Positions 15,600 to 25,226 of a stretch of DNA of 64,000 nucleotides are shown one piece after another. The stretch comes from an uncultured Prevotellaceae bacterium. Its GTDB lineage: Bacteria > Bacteroidota > Bacteroidia > Bacteroidales > Bacteroidaceae. The notes below the pieces were generated by a model that worked only from the letters and a program-made list of their open reading frames with translations, had not been told where the DNA came from and did no database searches. A program made the position numbers and the translations under genes. The stretch is from the NCBI GenBank assembly GCA_902771785.1, contig CACXYH010000008.1, forward strand, positions 1 through 64,000, read 5' to 3'. Numbering within the stretch: the stretch's first letter is position 1; each line of letters starts with the position of its first letter.

Positions 15600-16127
15600 A
15601 TGAAAGACTTTAAAGATTTGGCGCAAATGCGCCGTTCGCATCGTAAGTTTACGAGCGAGGAGATTGATGGTGAAGACGTGAAGCTCATTCTGCGGGCAGC
15701 GCTCATGTCGCCCACGTCGAAGGGGCAGCGTGCCTGGCAGTTCGTCGTGGTCGACGACCCGATGGACATCGAGAAGCTGGCTGACGCTAAGGATATGGGC
15801 TCGCAGTTCCTCAAGGGAGCGCCGCTCTGTGTGGTGGTGCTGGGCGACCCCATGCAGAACGACTGCTGGGTGGAGGACGGCTCCATTGCCGCTATCTCTA
15901 TGCAATATCAGGCAGAAGACCTGGGGCTTGGCTCCTGCTGGGTGCAGATGCGCGGCAGAGGGCTGAGCGACGGCACGAGCGCCGATACGGTCATTCGCGG
16001 CATTCTCGACATCCCTGAAAACTACAACGTGCTCTGCGTGCTGGGCTTTGGCCACAAGGCCGACGAGCGTAAGCCGCAGAACGAAGACAAGCTGAAGTGG
16101 GAGAATGTTCACATAGGTAAGTTCTGA
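15600..16127 (+). CDS. Nitroreductase family protein
   Basis: 175 residues. The start RRSHRKFTSEEIDGEDVKLI and the AALMSPTSKGQRAWQFVVVDD segment are the FMN-binding signature of nitroreductases, and LGSCWVQMRGRG plus VLCVLGFGHKADERKP complete the fold. This is the short form of the family. It should be a cytoplasmic, FMN-dependent NAD(P)H oxidoreductase; the substrate cannot be told. It starts a four-gene operon (nitroreductase, DUF2520, KdsC-like, Maf) with only six bases to the next gene. Confidence 0.88.
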   Translation: MKDFKDLAQMRRSHRKFTSEEIDGEDVKLILRAALMSPTSKGQRAWQFVVVDDPMDIEKLADAKDMGSQFLKGAPLCVVVLGDPMQNDCWVEDGSIAAISMQYQAEDLGLGSCWVQMRGRGLSDGTSADTVIRGILDIPENYNVLCVLGFGHKADERKPQNEDKLKWENVHIGKF

Positions 16128-16133
16128 CGCATC

Positions 16134-16913
16134 GTGAAGGTTATTTCTGTTGGAGCAGGACGGCTCGCTTGGCATCTGGTTCAGGCGTTGAGTGGCGCAG
16201 GTCATGAGGTAGTTCAAGTGTACAGCCGGACGGAAGAGTCGGCTGCCGCGCTGGCCGCGAAGGTAGGCGCACAGCCCGTGTGTCGGATGGACGATGTGGG
16301 CGATGCTGATGTCTACGTGGTGGCTGTGAAGGATGCCGTACTGGCCGACGTCGTTCGGCAGTTGTGCAAGGGTAGGGCGGCGCGCGTCTTCTTGCATACG
16401 GCTGGCTCTATGCCCATGCAGGTGTTCGAGGGGTTGGCCGCTCACTATGGGGTGTTCTATCCCATGCAGACGTTCTCGAAAGAGCGGGCACTCGACTTCT
16501 CGCGCATACCTATATTCCTGGAGGGCAGCGACCCTGTAGCGCTCGGTGTGGCCAGAACGCTTGCCGAATCGGTGAGCCGTCAGGTCGTAGAACTTTCGGG
16601 CGAAGGCCGCCGCCGCTTGCATCTGGCTGCTGTCTTTGCATGCAACTTTGCCAACCATTGCTATGAGCTGGCTTCCGAGGTTCTTCAGGAACAGGGGTTG
16701 CCCTTCAGCGTGATGCAGGCGCTGGTCGACGAGACGGCCGCCAAAGTGAGCGAATTGTCGCCCCGTCAGGCTCAGACGGGGCCTGCCGTGCGCTACGACC
16801 AGAACGTGATGGAGGCTCAGCTCTCGCTGTTGGCCGACCGCCCGCTGGCACAGCAAATCTATAGGCTCATGAGCAAGAGCATTCATGAAACAGCATTGAA
16901 AGAAAAGCAATGA
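16134..16913 (+). CDS. Rossmann-fold and DUF2520 protein
   Basis: 259 residues beginning with GTG (16134). [20 protein letters not shown] is a GxGxxG-type NAD(P)-binding loop, and the C-terminal half ([26 protein letters not shown]) is the DUF2520 helical domain. The overall plan is like pyrroline-5-carboxylate or ketopantoate reductase-type dehydrogenases. The reaction is unknown. It overlaps the next gene by four bases and belongs to the nitroreductase-to-Maf operon. Confidence 0.85.
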   Translation: MKVISVGAGRLAWHLVQALSGAGHEVVQVYSRTEESAAALAAKVGAQPVCRMDDVGDADVYVVAVKDAVLADVVRQLCKGRAARVFLHTAGSMPMQVFEGLAAHYGVFYPMQTFSKERALDFSRIPIFLEGSDPVALGVARTLAESVSRQVVELSGEGRRRLHLAAVFACNFANHCYELASEVLQEQGLPFSVMQALVDETAAKVSELSPRQAQTGPAVRYDQNVMEAQLSLLADRPLAQQIYRLMSKSIHETALKEKQ

Positions 16914-17428
16914 TTAACTACGATTTAAGCAAAATACGAGCTATCATCTTCGACGTCGACGGCGTGCTGAGTCAGGAAACCATCACGCTGGCTGCTGACG
17001 GCGAGCCGCTGCGTACGGTCAATATAAAGGATGGGTATGCCATTCAGCTGGCAGTGAAGTTGGGGCTGCGCATCGTGATCCTCACGGGAGGCACCACAGA
17101 GGCTGTCCGCCTGCGCTACGAGCGGCTCGGGGTGCAGGATGTGTACATGGGTTGTGCTGTGAAAATGCGCACCTACGAGGAGTTTCTGGCTAAGTACGGA
17201 TTGACTGACGACGAGGTGATGTACATGGGCGACGACATACCCGACCTTCAGGTGATGCAGCGCGTGGGGTGTCCGGTTTGTCCGAAGGATGCCTGTCCCG
17301 AAGTGCTCGAAACAAGCATCTATGTGAGCAGCCGCCCGGGCGGACAGGGTTGCGGTCGCGACGTGATTGAGCAGACGCTGCGCGCTCAGGGCAAGTGGCT
17401 TCAGGACGAGCGGGCTTTCGGCTGGTGA
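16910..17428 (+). CDS. kdsC: KdsC-like HAD phosphatase
   Basis: 172 residues, the size of KDO-8-phosphate phosphatase. The HAD motif I is IIFDVDGVL with D15 and D17, motif II is VILTGG and motif III/IV is [11 protein letters not shown]. There is no cap domain, as in KdsC. It would remove phosphate from 3-deoxy-manno-octulosonate 8-phosphate for lipid A core assembly. A relaxed-specificity HAD enzyme is an alternative, but size and the GGxTEAVxxR segment favour KdsC. Confidence 0.85.
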   Translation: MINYDLSKIRAIIFDVDGVLSQETITLAADGEPLRTVNIKDGYAIQLAVKLGLRIVILTGGTTEAVRLRYERLGVQDVYMGCAVKMRTYEEFLAKYGLTDDEVMYMGDDIPDLQVMQRVGCPVCPKDACPEVLETSIYVSSRPGGQGCGRDVIEQTLRAQGKWLQDERAFGW

Positions 17429-17470
17429 CGAACAATTTTCAAACAAGAACCATAAATAAGCAGAGATTGA

Positions 17471-18052
17471 ATGCTGGATAATTTGAATAAATACCGTATT
17501 GTGTTGGCAAGCAACTCACCTCGCAGGCGCGAGTTGCTGTCGGGGTTGGGCATCAGCTACGAAGTCAGGGTTCTGCCCGATGTGGAGGAAAGTTACCCGG
17601 CTGCATTGCCCGTTGGAGAAATAGCAGAATACATTGCGCGGGAGAAGGCCGAGGCCTATAAGAGCGTGATGACGGACGACGAGCTGCTCATCACGGCCGA
17701 TACCGTTGTCGTCTGCAAGGGCGAGGTGATGGGCAAACCTGTCGACGAGGCCGATGCCCGTCGAATGCTGCACAAGCTGAGTGGCTGCACCCATCAGGTG
17801 ACTACAGGCGTCTGTCTGACTACAACCGGCGCTCATCGTAGCTTCTCTGTAACTACCAACGTCAGTTTCAAGAATCTTAGCGACGAAGAGATCGATTATT
17901 ACGTGGCTAATTATCACCCTATGGACAAAGCAGGAGCCTACGGCATTCAGGAATGGATAGGCTATATAGGCGTAACAGGGCTTGAGGGCAGCTACTTCAA
18001 CGTGATGGGACTTCCTGTGCAGAGAATCTACAAGGAATTGTGCGCATTTTAA
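17471..18052 (+). CDS. maf: Maf-like nucleotide pyrophosphatase
   Basis: 193 residues. ILAS-type start VLASNSPRRRELLSGLG, ADTVVVCKGEVMGKP and HPMDKAGAYGIQEWIG are the Maf/YhdE signatures. Maf proteins hydrolyse non-canonical or bulk nucleoside triphosphates (dTTP/UTP in the YhdE group) and influence septation. It closes the operon, 42 bases after the KdsC-like gene. Full length with no defects. Confidence 0.92.
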   Translation: MLDNLNKYRIVLASNSPRRRELLSGLGISYEVRVLPDVEESYPAALPVGEIAEYIAREKAEAYKSVMTDDELLITADTVVVCKGEVMGKPVDEADARRMLHKLSGCTHQVTTGVCLTTTGAHRSFSVTTNVSFKNLSDEEIDYYVANYHPMDKAGAYGIQEWIGYIGVTGLEGSYFNVMGLPVQRIYKELCAF

Positions 18053-18091
18053 TGTTTATTTGTACTTTATAGGCAAAAAAAGCATGAAAAG

Positions 18092-18123
18092 TTTGGTTTA
18101 TTCGGAAAAAAGCAATAACTTTG
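18092..18123 (+). promoter_or_regulatory. Near-consensus promoter for a small RNA candidate
   Basis: TTTG (18092-18095), 20-base spacer, TAACTTTG (18116-18123). Confidence 0.65.
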
Positions 18124-18128
18124 CACTC

Positions 18129-18221
18129 GATAACTAGTAATTTTAATCTATATTTATCATTTTCCAAAGTTTTAAGAAAAGGGAACCAGTCTGTGAAGAT
18201 AGGTTCCCTATTATTTTATTC
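18129..18221 (+). ncRNA. Candidate small RNA (about 90 nt)
   Basis: A near-consensus promoter at 18092-18123 is followed, with no plausible reading frame, by a terminator hairpin AGGGAACC / GGTTCCCT (18180-18209, 14-base loop) and a U-rich tail ATTATTTTATT. It lies in the gap between the maf stop and the converging acidic-protein gene. The sequence matches no RNA family I can recall. A truncated leader is possible, but nothing lies downstream on this strand. Confidence 0.55.
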
Positions 18222-18231
18222 GCTTTTTTAC

Positions 18232-18260
18232 AAAAAAATCCCCTCCTGCATGAGGAGGGG
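18232..18260 (-). terminator. Terminator of the 18307 gene
   Basis: On the minus strand CCCCTCCT-CATGC-AGGAGGGG followed by ATTTTTTTG, 45 bases past the stop at 18307. Confidence 0.85.
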
Positions 18261-18306
18261 TAAGGGTTGGCCAAAGAATGGCTGAGAAAGATTCTGACGA
18301 GGAAAT

Positions 18307-19110
18307 TTATTCGTCGACGTAGTCGGCCAGGTTGGCAGCCTCTTCGTCGGGGTCTTCAGGATCAATCTCCATCATGGTCGAGTAGTTGTCCTCAGTGATT
18401 TCATCGTCGTTGGGCTCTTCAATGTCGATGTCGTCCTCGTCGGGCTTGTTGTAGTCGTCCTCGATTTCAACATCTTCATCGCTGTCCTCATCGTCGTTGT
18501 GAGTGGCAAACTTCATGCGCGGCTTCTCTGTCTCAGGCTTCAGCTTGGCAAAGATGGCCTCTACCCATGTGCCCTTCGACACCTCGAGCACCTCGTATCC
18601 GTCTTCGATTTTCTTCTCGTACATGCCGCCCTTCTTGTGCAGTCGGTCTTTGGGAAGGGTGGTCGTCGAAATGTCGAAGCCGCTCTCGATGATGTCCTTG
18701 ATGCTTTGCGAGAGAGAGTCCCATCCGCCGCCGAAGTTGCGGTCGAGCACTTCAACGAGCTTGCTGGCTGAGATGTGGCGGATGTTCTCGTAGGTCAGGT
18801 CGGTGACGCGCATGATGGGCTTCTTCTTGATGGCCCATGTGATTTTGGTCGTCTCGTCGATTTTCACCTGAGCCACCTTGTAACCCAGGTTCTCATACTT
18901 CTTCTTGATGGGTTCCGAGTCACCGTTGATTTCTTCTATCATGAACGCCGAGCGGATAATGTCGACGTAGTGGCGCACGTTGTCCTTAATCTCAGAATCC
19001 TTGTCGGCGCCGTCCCACATGCGGAAAATGTCGTTCTCCTGCACATCCCATACGCTGCTCTTGGTGAGCGTTTTCAGTGTAAGTGCTTTTTTTCCAGTTG
19101 TTTGCTCCAT
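18307..19110 (-). CDS. Hypothetical protein with acidic tail
   Basis: 267 residues from ATG 19110. An earlier ATG at 19143 overlaps the -7 box TACTTTTG (19141-19148) and was rejected. The first 180 residues are mixed alpha/beta (SVWDVQENDIFRMWDGADKD, GGGWDSLSQSIKDIIESGFD). The last 60 are almost all Asp and Glu (DDEDSDEDVEIEDDYNKPDEDD), as in proteins that mimic or compete for nucleic acid or bind basic partners. No signal peptide. No family is recognised beyond likely Bacteroidales conservation. Monocistronic, with its own terminator. Confidence 0.7.
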   Translation of the reverse strand: MEQTTGKKALTLKTLTKSSVWDVQENDIFRMWDGADKDSEIKDNVRHYVDIIRSAFMIEEINGDSEPIKKKYENLGYKVAQVKIDETTKITWAIKKKPIMRVTDLTYENIRHISASKLVEVLDRNFGGGWDSLSQSIKDIIESGFDISTTTLPKDRLHKKGGMYEKKIEDGYEVLEVSKGTWVEAIFAKLKPETEKPRMKFATHNDDEDSDEDVEIEDDYNKPDEDDIDIEEPNDDEITEDNYSTMMEIDPEDPDEEAANLADYVDE

Positions 19111-19140
19111 AAAAATGTATCCTTTTTCTTGTTTATGTTG

Positions 19141-19222
19141 CAAAAGTAAGTACTTTATTTCTTATTGCCAAGTTTTTTCGGCATAAATTTTTTATTTTTT
19201 TGATTTTTAATTCGTACCTTTG
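19141..19222. promoter_or_regulatory. Divergent promoter boxes (acidic protein and rarA)
   Basis: Minus strand TACTTTTG (19141-19148); plus strand TACCTTTG (19215-19222), the latter only nine bases before the rarA ATG. Confidence 0.65.
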
Positions 19223-19231
19223 CATCCTGTT

Positions 19232-20506
19232 ATGTCACAACCCTTAGCAGAAAGACTACGTCCGCATACCCTCGACGACTACATCGGACAGCGCCATTTG
19301 GTGGGCGAGGGGGCCGTCTTGCGTCGAATGATAGACGCAGGACGCATTTCTTCGTTTATTCTCTGGGGCCCTCCCGGAGTGGGAAAGACGACGCTGGCTC
19401 AAATCATAGCCAATCGGCTCGAAACGCCTTTCTACACGCTTTCGGCGGTGACCAGCGGTGTGAAGGATGTGCGCGACGTCATTGAGAAGGCTCAGAAGGG
19501 GCGCTTCTTCAACGAGGCATCACCTATTCTGTTTATTGATGAAATTCACCGTTTCTCGAAGTCGCAGCAGGACTCGTTGCTGGGAGCTGTCGAACGTGGC
19601 ATAGTCACCCTGATAGGTGCTACCACCGAGAATCCCTCGTTCGAAGTTATCCGCCCGCTGCTCTCGCGCTGTCAGCTCTACGTGTTGAAACCCCTTGAAA
19701 AGGACGACCTGCTGCAGCTGCTGCAAAGGGCCATCACTACTGACGTCGTGCTGAAGGAGCGTAAAATCACCTTGCAGGAAACGGGAGCTATGCTGCGCTA
19801 CAGCGGAGGCGACGCCCGGAAGCTGCTGAATATCCTGGAGCTGGTGGTTGAAGCTGAGACGGCCGACGAGGTGGTGATAACAGACAAGATGGTAGAGGAG
19901 CGTCTTCAGCAGAATCCATTGGCTTACGATAAGGACGGCGAAATGCATTACGACATCATTTCGGCCTTCATCAAAAGCATTCGCGGCAGCGACCCCGATG
20001 CGGCGCTCTACTGGATGGCCCGCATGATTGAAGGAGGCGAAGACCCCCAGTTCATTGCCCGAAGGCTGGTGATTTCGGCATCAGAAGACATCGGCTTAGC
20101 CAACCCGAACGCGCTGCTGCTGGCTAATGCAGCCTTCGATACGGTCATGAAGATAGGATGGCCGGAAGGCCGAATCGCGCTTGCTGAGGCGGCCGTCTAC
20201 TTGGCAACGTCGCCTAAGAGCAACTCGGCCTATCTGGGCATAGATGCTGCTCTGCAGACGGTTCGCGAAACGGGCAATCTGCCTGTGCCGCTGCACCTGC
20301 GCAATGCTCCCACACAACTGATGAAGAGCTTGGGTTACAGCGATGGCTACAAATATCCGCACGACTATCCCGGCCATTTCACGGAGCAGCAATACCTGCC
20401 TGATGCGCTCGTCTCACAGCGCTTCTGGCACGGGCAGCATTCGCCCGCAGAGGAGAAGTTGTATGAGCGCATGGTGAACTATTGGGGAGAAAGGTACAAA
20501 CAATAA
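19232..20506 (+). CDS. rarA: Replication-associated recombination protein A (RarA/MgsA)
   Basis: 424 residues from ATG 19232. The N-terminus PLAERLRPHTLDDYIGQRHL, Walker A GPPGVGKT (46-53), Walker B ILFIDEIHRFSK and the sensor GATTENPSFEV define the clamp-loader-like AAA+ family. The C-terminal EDIGLANPNAL and YLATSPKSNSAY segments complete RarA. It acts at stalled forks. A TTG at 19220 is in frame but lies inside the -7 box TACCTTTG. The transcript leader would therefore be only a few bases long. Confidence 0.95.
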   Translation: MSQPLAERLRPHTLDDYIGQRHLVGEGAVLRRMIDAGRISSFILWGPPGVGKTTLAQIIANRLETPFYTLSAVTSGVKDVRDVIEKAQKGRFFNEASPILFIDEIHRFSKSQQDSLLGAVERGIVTLIGATTENPSFEVIRPLLSRCQLYVLKPLEKDDLLQLLQRAITTDVVLKERKITLQETGAMLRYSGGDARKLLNILELVVEAETADEVVITDKMVEERLQQNPLAYDKDGEMHYDIISAFIKSIRGSDPDAALYWMARMIEGGEDPQFIARRLVISASEDIGLANPNALLLANAAFDTVMKIGWPEGRIALAEAAVYLATSPKSNSAYLGIDAALQTVRETGNLPVPLHLRNAPTQLMKSLGYSDGYKYPHDYPGHFTEQQYLPDALVSQRFWHGQHSPAEEKLYERMVNYWGERYKQ

Positions 20507-20524
20507 ACATTATTCTGCTGAAAA

Positions 20525-21145
20525 TTGAATCAGGATTATATCATACTCGTCATTGAAATGCTGGGCACGTTTGCCTTCGCCATTTCGGGCATACGCCACG
20601 CAGCAGCCAAGCACTTCGACTGGTTTGGTGGTTACGTCTGCGGTATAGCTGTGGCCATAGGCGGTGGTACCATCCGCGACGTGATGCTTGGAACGACGCC
20701 ATTTTGGATGACAACACCTATTTATATAATATGTACAGGCATAGCCCTGCTGACAGTAGCCTTCTTCGGCAAATGGATGGAACCGCTGAAGAATGCGTGG
20801 TTCGTGTTCGACACGCTGGGATTGGCACTGTTCACCATTGCGGGCATTCAGAAAAGCCTCGCATTCGGACAGCCTTTCTGGGTAGCTATCATCATGGGAT
20901 GTATTACGGGGTCGGCTGGTGGCGTGATTCGCGATGTGCTGCTGAACAACGAACCCGTCATCTTTCAGCGTGAAATCTATGCTATGGCCTGCGTACTGGG
21001 TGGTGTGGTTTATTGGGTTGGGGTAGAGCTGGGCTTCCCCATAGAACTGACGGCTATCGTCAGCTTCGTCACCACCTGTCTTATAAGACTGCTGGCCGTT
21101 CGCTACCACATTTCCCTGCCTATTTTGAAGGGAGAGGAACGGTAG
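20525..21145 (+). CDS. TRIC/UPF0126 family membrane protein
   Basis: 206 residues from a TTG start, 18 bases after rarA. It is an internally duplicated membrane protein. Each half carries the glycine-rich signature: AFAISGIRHA with AVAIGGGTIRDVMLG in the first, and LFTIAGIQKS with GCITGSAGGVIRDVLLN in the second. About seven hydrophobic helices are visible. The family includes trimeric intracellular cation channels, mainly for K+. It is probably co-transcribed with rarA, and no functional link is evident. Confidence 0.85.
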   Translation: MNQDYIILVIEMLGTFAFAISGIRHAAAKHFDWFGGYVCGIAVAIGGGTIRDVMLGTTPFWMTTPIYIICTGIALLTVAFFGKWMEPLKNAWFVFDTLGLALFTIAGIQKSLAFGQPFWVAIIMGCITGSAGGVIRDVLLNNEPVIFQREIYAMACVLGGVVYWVGVELGFPIELTAIVSFVTTCLIRLLAVRYHISLPILKGEER

Positions 21146-21192
21146 TCTTGAAGCATTTCGAGACAAATCGTAAAACAAAAACTCGTTTTTTC

Positions 21193-21223
21193 TTGGTCGT
21201 ATTAGAATTTATTATTACCTTTG
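21193..21223 (+). promoter_or_regulatory. Promoter of the phosphosignalling operon
   Basis: TTG (21193-21195), 20-base spacer, TACCTTTG (21216-21223), 30 bases before the ATG at 21254. This is the only clear promoter seen ahead of the run of tightly packed genes to 33579. Confidence 0.7.
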
Positions 21224-21253
21224 CAAGGTATTTTAGCTAAAACGACATTTTAT

Positions 21254-22204
21254 ATGACAACTGATAGCACCTTGAATCCTGAACGCACAAGCCGGGGAGC
21301 AAGTATGCTGCAACGTGAAGAAATGGTTAGGGAAAGGTTCGACGAACGGCCCAATCAGCAACAGCAGCAACAGATGCAGGCTCAGATGGCAGGGGGCGTG
21401 GCGTGCCCGAAATGCGGCACCGTCAACGAGCCGGAGGCAATGTTCTGTGCGTCATGTGGAACTCCGCTGCGCAAAGGCTCATGTCCTAATTGCGGTAGTG
21501 AAATAGATATGGATGCAGATTTCTGCGAGACATGTCACCACTACATTCGTCGTGATGTGTGCTCTTTCTGTGGAGCCAGCATCAGCGAAAGCGATACGTT
21601 CTGTCCGGAGTGCGGTTCGCCACGCGGCGGCATTGTCTGCCCTACGTGCCACACGCTGAACGACTTCTCATTTTGCAAGCAGTGTGGCACACCGCTGACC
21701 GAGCAGGCCAAGCAGCTCGTTATGCAACTGCGGCTTGACCCTGATTACAGGCAGATGGTGGTGCTCGCCAAAGAGTTCGACCAGCTGGAAATGGAAGTAC
21801 CACAGGCGTCGCATCGTGATGAGGTGCGCAACGAACGGAGCGAACAGTTGCGCGAACGCGTATTGAAGCTGCTTGCCCAAGACAAGGGATTGCCCGAACC
21901 GAAGTTCAACCCGGAACCGGAGAACGCCCACATGTCGAAAGAAGAGCTCGACCGCAAGAAGCGGCAGGTGCTCGACCGCCTCACGCAGTTGCTCGACAGT
22001 ATGGCTGTTCCGCAGATGCCTTCGCCCGCAACGGTGCGTAATTACGCGATGGCACAGAAACCGGCAGGCGTCCGACTGGCTTGGGTGTGCAATTATAAGC
22101 ATGCACTTCACAGCAGCCCCTGTGGATGCGCCAAGCCCCAGCTGGGCGGAAAATGGATTGTCCTGGGGCACAACAGCAAGGACGTGATAAAAGACGATAT
22201 TTAA
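21254..22204 (+). CDS. Multi-zinc-ribbon protein of the kinase/AAA+ operon
   Basis: 316 residues from ATG 21254; the frame is open to a TTG at 21221, which lies within the -7 box. After a Gln-rich stretch, ten CxxC pairs form successive zinc ribbons between about residues 50 and 155 (CPKCG...FCASCG, CPNCG...FCETC, CSFCG...CPECG, CPTC...FCKQCG). A helical charged region follows, and the tail has a KPAGVRLAWVCNYK segment. There is no enzymatic motif, so it is probably a scaffold or adaptor. Single and double ribbons of the same kind occur in two partners downstream (25223 and 28534), which suggests shared assembly. Confidence 0.75.
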   Translation: MTTDSTLNPERTSRGASMLQREEMVRERFDERPNQQQQQQMQAQMAGGVACPKCGTVNEPEAMFCASCGTPLRKGSCPNCGSEIDMDADFCETCHHYIRRDVCSFCGASISESDTFCPECGSPRGGIVCPTCHTLNDFSFCKQCGTPLTEQAKQLVMQLRLDPDYRQMVVLAKEFDQLEMEVPQASHRDEVRNERSEQLRERVLKLLAQDKGLPEPKFNPEPENAHMSKEELDRKKRQVLDRLTQLLDSMAVPQMPSPATVRNYAMAQKPAGVRLAWVCNYKHALHSSPCGCAKPQLGGKWIVLGHNSKDVIKDDI

Positions 22205-22235
22205 GCATATTCCTCTAAAGACACGGATTTAAACG

Positions 22236-25226
22236 ATGGACGATATAACTATACAATCCACACTCCAAAATGGCAACTCTGCAGAGGGGCAAGACAGCAC
22301 GATGGGCAATGCGGTAGTGGACAACGATACCACTCAGCGTACGGCCCGTGAGCAGCCGGCCGACCTCTCATCAAGCACGTCGGAAGCAACGAAGGAAGGC
22401 TTCATGCTGAAGGATGTCTTCTATGAAAACGTGCGGTGTCTGAGCGATAGTACTGGTGAGGCGCAGGTGTATCTTGTCAGTCGCGACGGAACGGAATATG
22501 TGTTGAAAGTATACTACCCAAACTTCAATGTTAACAAAGAGCTGCTTCAGCTCATTCGTTCTTTCCACTTTGAAATGATTGTCAAGGTGTTCGACTATGG
22601 AAAAACCTACGTCGACGGAAAGCACCGCTACTACGAGTTGATGGAATATCTGCGAGGCGGAACGCTTCAGGACTATTCACTGGGAAAGGACGTCAATGCC
22701 TTCAGACGCATTGCATTCCAGGCCGCTGCCGCATTGGCCTATTGTCATAACAACCGCATACTGCATAAAGACATCAAACCCTCGAACTTCTTCTTCCGTG
22801 ATGAAGCACATGAGGAGGTTGTGCTCGGCGATTTCGGTATCTCGTCGCTGATGAAAGACGACGTAAAGGTGATACGTACCACACAGGCAAGGACTCCTGT
22901 CTATGCCGCTCCTGAGATGTATACCGATGTCATCGACGGCGAGGTGGAACTGACTCCTGCTGCCGACTTCTACTCTTTAGGCATCACGCTCTTCTCAGCT
23001 TGGTTGGGCGAAAGTGCCTTGAGTTCTGACGAGCGGCTCATGATGCGACAGAAGAGTGAAGGACGACTGCCGCACATCAACGAGCTGCCTGAGCACGTGA
23101 AGGTGCTTATTCAGGGACTGACAACCGTCAATCCGCAAAGCAGATGGGGGTATGATGAGGTAGAAAAATGGTTCCTCGGTGAAGACGTGAAGGTTGACCT
23201 CACGTCGCCCTACCTGCATTACAAGACTTTCATTGTTGACCCGGACCGCAATCTCGTGGCCGATAATGTGCATGAGCTGATACCGCTGCTGCTCGACAAT
23301 GAGCGACTGGCTGCCAACTATCTGTATAACGGCCGTATTGCCACATGGCTCGAGAACAGTGGAAACGTGAAGCTGTCGAGTGTTGTCAAAGACATCATCA
23401 CCAACCGTTATCCTGCCGACCAGCATGCAGGTCTGATGGCTTCGGTCTATGCAATGGAGCCCACCTATCCTTATATGGATGTGAAAGGGGCTGCTTGCGA
23501 CGATGTGCACAGTGTGGCCTTGTCGCTGCTTACCTATCAGGATCAATATGCAATACTTCTTCAGAACGCTAACGACTCGCTCTTCCTGTGGCTCGAAAGC
23601 CACATACAATGCGACATCAATCGTCTGCGCTCTTATTTCACCCAGACACCTGACTTCGACGCTCATGTAGCTGTCACAAGGCTTGTCTATGAAATAGATA
23701 AGGAAATTCCATTTTTAGGCAGGCATCCTTCGTCGACGGTCAAGGAAATCGTTCGTGCTTTTGGAAACGGGGACGTGACCGATGACGACTGGCACTCTTT
23801 GCTCGACGGGCGACTGCTCTCCTGGATGTATTCGCATGAGGATGTGATGGCAAGCGAGTCGCTGCGCATCCTGACGAAAGGACAGCCGTTCTCTTACTCG
23901 CTGGCTTACAAGGTGCTTTACAACATGGATCGCGAGGCTGGTTATGACTTGCAAGATGCAAACACACCAGAACGCGTCGGCGAGTATCTTGCTGAGCGCC
24001 TGAAGCAGTATGAGCACATGCCGGCAGAAGACTTGGAGCTCGAGATGCAGGACTTCGTCGACCCGGAAGGCCGCTTCTATTACTATGCTCAGTTGCACGG
24101 ATGGCACTCTCAAATCAGTGAAGCTACACGCTGCTTCGACATGAAGTCGGAGGAAAATCGTGAACGTCTTTCGGCCTACGACCTGCGCACGGCCTTGTAC
24201 CGCTATTGCCGTATTCTTGGCGTCGTGCCGACCTATCTGCTGGCTGACGGAACCGAACTTAGAGACGGCCGGAACATCGATCCGTCATACATGCAAATGG
24301 TGCGCAATGAGATGAGGACCGGTGCCTTCTGCCAGTGGCTCTCTGTGTTCTATCACGAAGACCCGACGCGAAATTTTGCTGAGGAATACAGTTATGAGCA
24401 CGAGCTTGAGGCTTGGATTATGGCGCTGGGCAGCTTTGACACTTCGCAGAAATACTATAAACGCTTTGTCAGTGCCCGTGAGGAAACATCGCAGCGTATT
24501 GCTGAAGTTCGCTCGCTATGGAACACGGTCAAGATTAAGCGGCGCTTATGGCGCTACGTGTTCTATGCTATAACTGCAGCTTGGGTATTGCTCGTGCTGC
24601 TCATTGGCATCAGCAGCCGTTGGTGGTTGCTCTACCACTGGTTTATTGGCATCAGCCTTACGTTGGGCGGCATGACGGGCATCATTGTTGCCGTACGCTC
24701 CTATTTCAAGGGCTATGGCTCTACGATGTCAATCCTGTTTGGCGTGTTGGGCTTTGCCTCTTCCCTGATACCTGTCTACATTTTGAAGTATGTCGATGGA
24801 AATATGCCGTCGCTCTTCAATATAGTTATCGTTCTGTTGACTGCTGTCTACGCACTGATATGCCATCTGACAGATTTCAGTCGCGACACGCAGACGGACG
24901 GAAAGATGATTAAGGAAGTACTTAACTCCGACGATGTGAAGTCGTCGCTGATAGAGCCACTCTATTATACATTCAAGACAAAATCTTACCGCTACAAGAG
25001 CTCGAAATTCGGACTGCTTAATCAGGTGACCGACCAAGTGCGCTCCATTAGCGGTGAGTCTGTCGTTCACTACGTGTTGTGGACTATTCTGATGGGACTA
25101 CTGGTTCTTGAGTTCTGCATGTTTAGTCCCAAGATACTGAACATGCCTAATCCTGTCGTCGGTGAAGAGACAAGCATAGAGCAGACAGGACCGGTGGATG
25201 AAACTTTTCAAGAAAGTAACGAATGA
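22236..25226 (+). CDS. Membrane-anchored Ser/Thr protein kinase
   Basis: 996 residues. An N-terminal Ser/Thr/Gln-rich lead precedes a Hanks-type kinase domain. The glycine-rich-like STGEAQVYLV is at 72-81, Lys91 in VLKVYYP, the catalytic loop HKDIKPSNF near 176-184, DFG near 198-201 and an APEM activation segment, so all core catalytic residues are present. A long central region (about 330-765) of unknown fold follows. The C-terminal part has about five hydrophobic helices (near 770-790, 800-822, 830-850, 860-880, 944-965), so kinase and central region are expected in the cytoplasm. It overlaps the AAA+ gene by four bases (ATGA). It probably phosphorylates operon partners, the FHA protein being an obvious reader and the PP2C the eraser. 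Confidence 0.88.
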   Translation: MDDITIQSTLQNGNSAEGQDSTMGNAVVDNDTTQRTAREQPADLSSSTSEATKEGFMLKDVFYENVRCLSDSTGEAQVYLVSRDGTEYVLKVYYPNFNVNKELLQLIRSFHFEMIVKVFDYGKTYVDGKHRYYELMEYLRGGTLQDYSLGKDVNAFRRIAFQAAAALAYCHNNRILHKDIKPSNFFFRDEAHEEVVLGDFGISSLMKDDVKVIRTTQARTPVYAAPEMYTDVIDGEVELTPAADFYSLGITLFSAWLGESALSSDERLMMRQKSEGRLPHINELPEHVKVLIQGLTTVNPQSRWGYDEVEKWFLGEDVKVDLTSPYLHYKTFIVDPDRNLVADNVHELIPLLLDNERLAANYLYNGRIATWLENSGNVKLSSVVKDIITNRYPADQHAGLMASVYAMEPTYPYMDVKGAACDDVHSVALSLLTYQDQYAILLQNANDSLFLWLESHIQCDINRLRSYFTQTPDFDAHVAVTRLVYEIDKEIPFLGRHPSSTVKEIVRAFGNGDVTDDDWHSLLDGRLLSWMYSHEDVMASESLRILTKGQPFSYSLAYKVLYNMDREAGYDLQDANTPERVGEYLAERLKQYEHMPAEDLELEMQDFVDPEGRFYYYAQLHGWHSQISEATRCFDMKSEENRERLSAYDLRTALYRYCRILGVVPTYLLADGTELRDGRNIDPSYMQMVRNEMRTGAFCQWLSVFYHEDPTRNFAEEYSYEHELEAWIMALGSFDTSQKYYKRFVSAREETSQRIAEVRSLWNTVKIKRRLWRYVFYAITAAWVLLVLLIGISSRWWLLYHWFIGISLTLGGMTGIIVAVRSYFKGYGSTMSILFGVLGFASSLIPVYILKYVDGNMPSLFNIVIVLLTAVYALICHLTDFSRDTQTDGKMIKEVLNSDDVKSSLIEPLYYTFKTKSYRYKSSKFGLLNQVTDQVRSISGESVVHYVLWTILMGLLVLEFCMFSPKILNMPNPVVGEETSIEQTGPVDETFQESNE

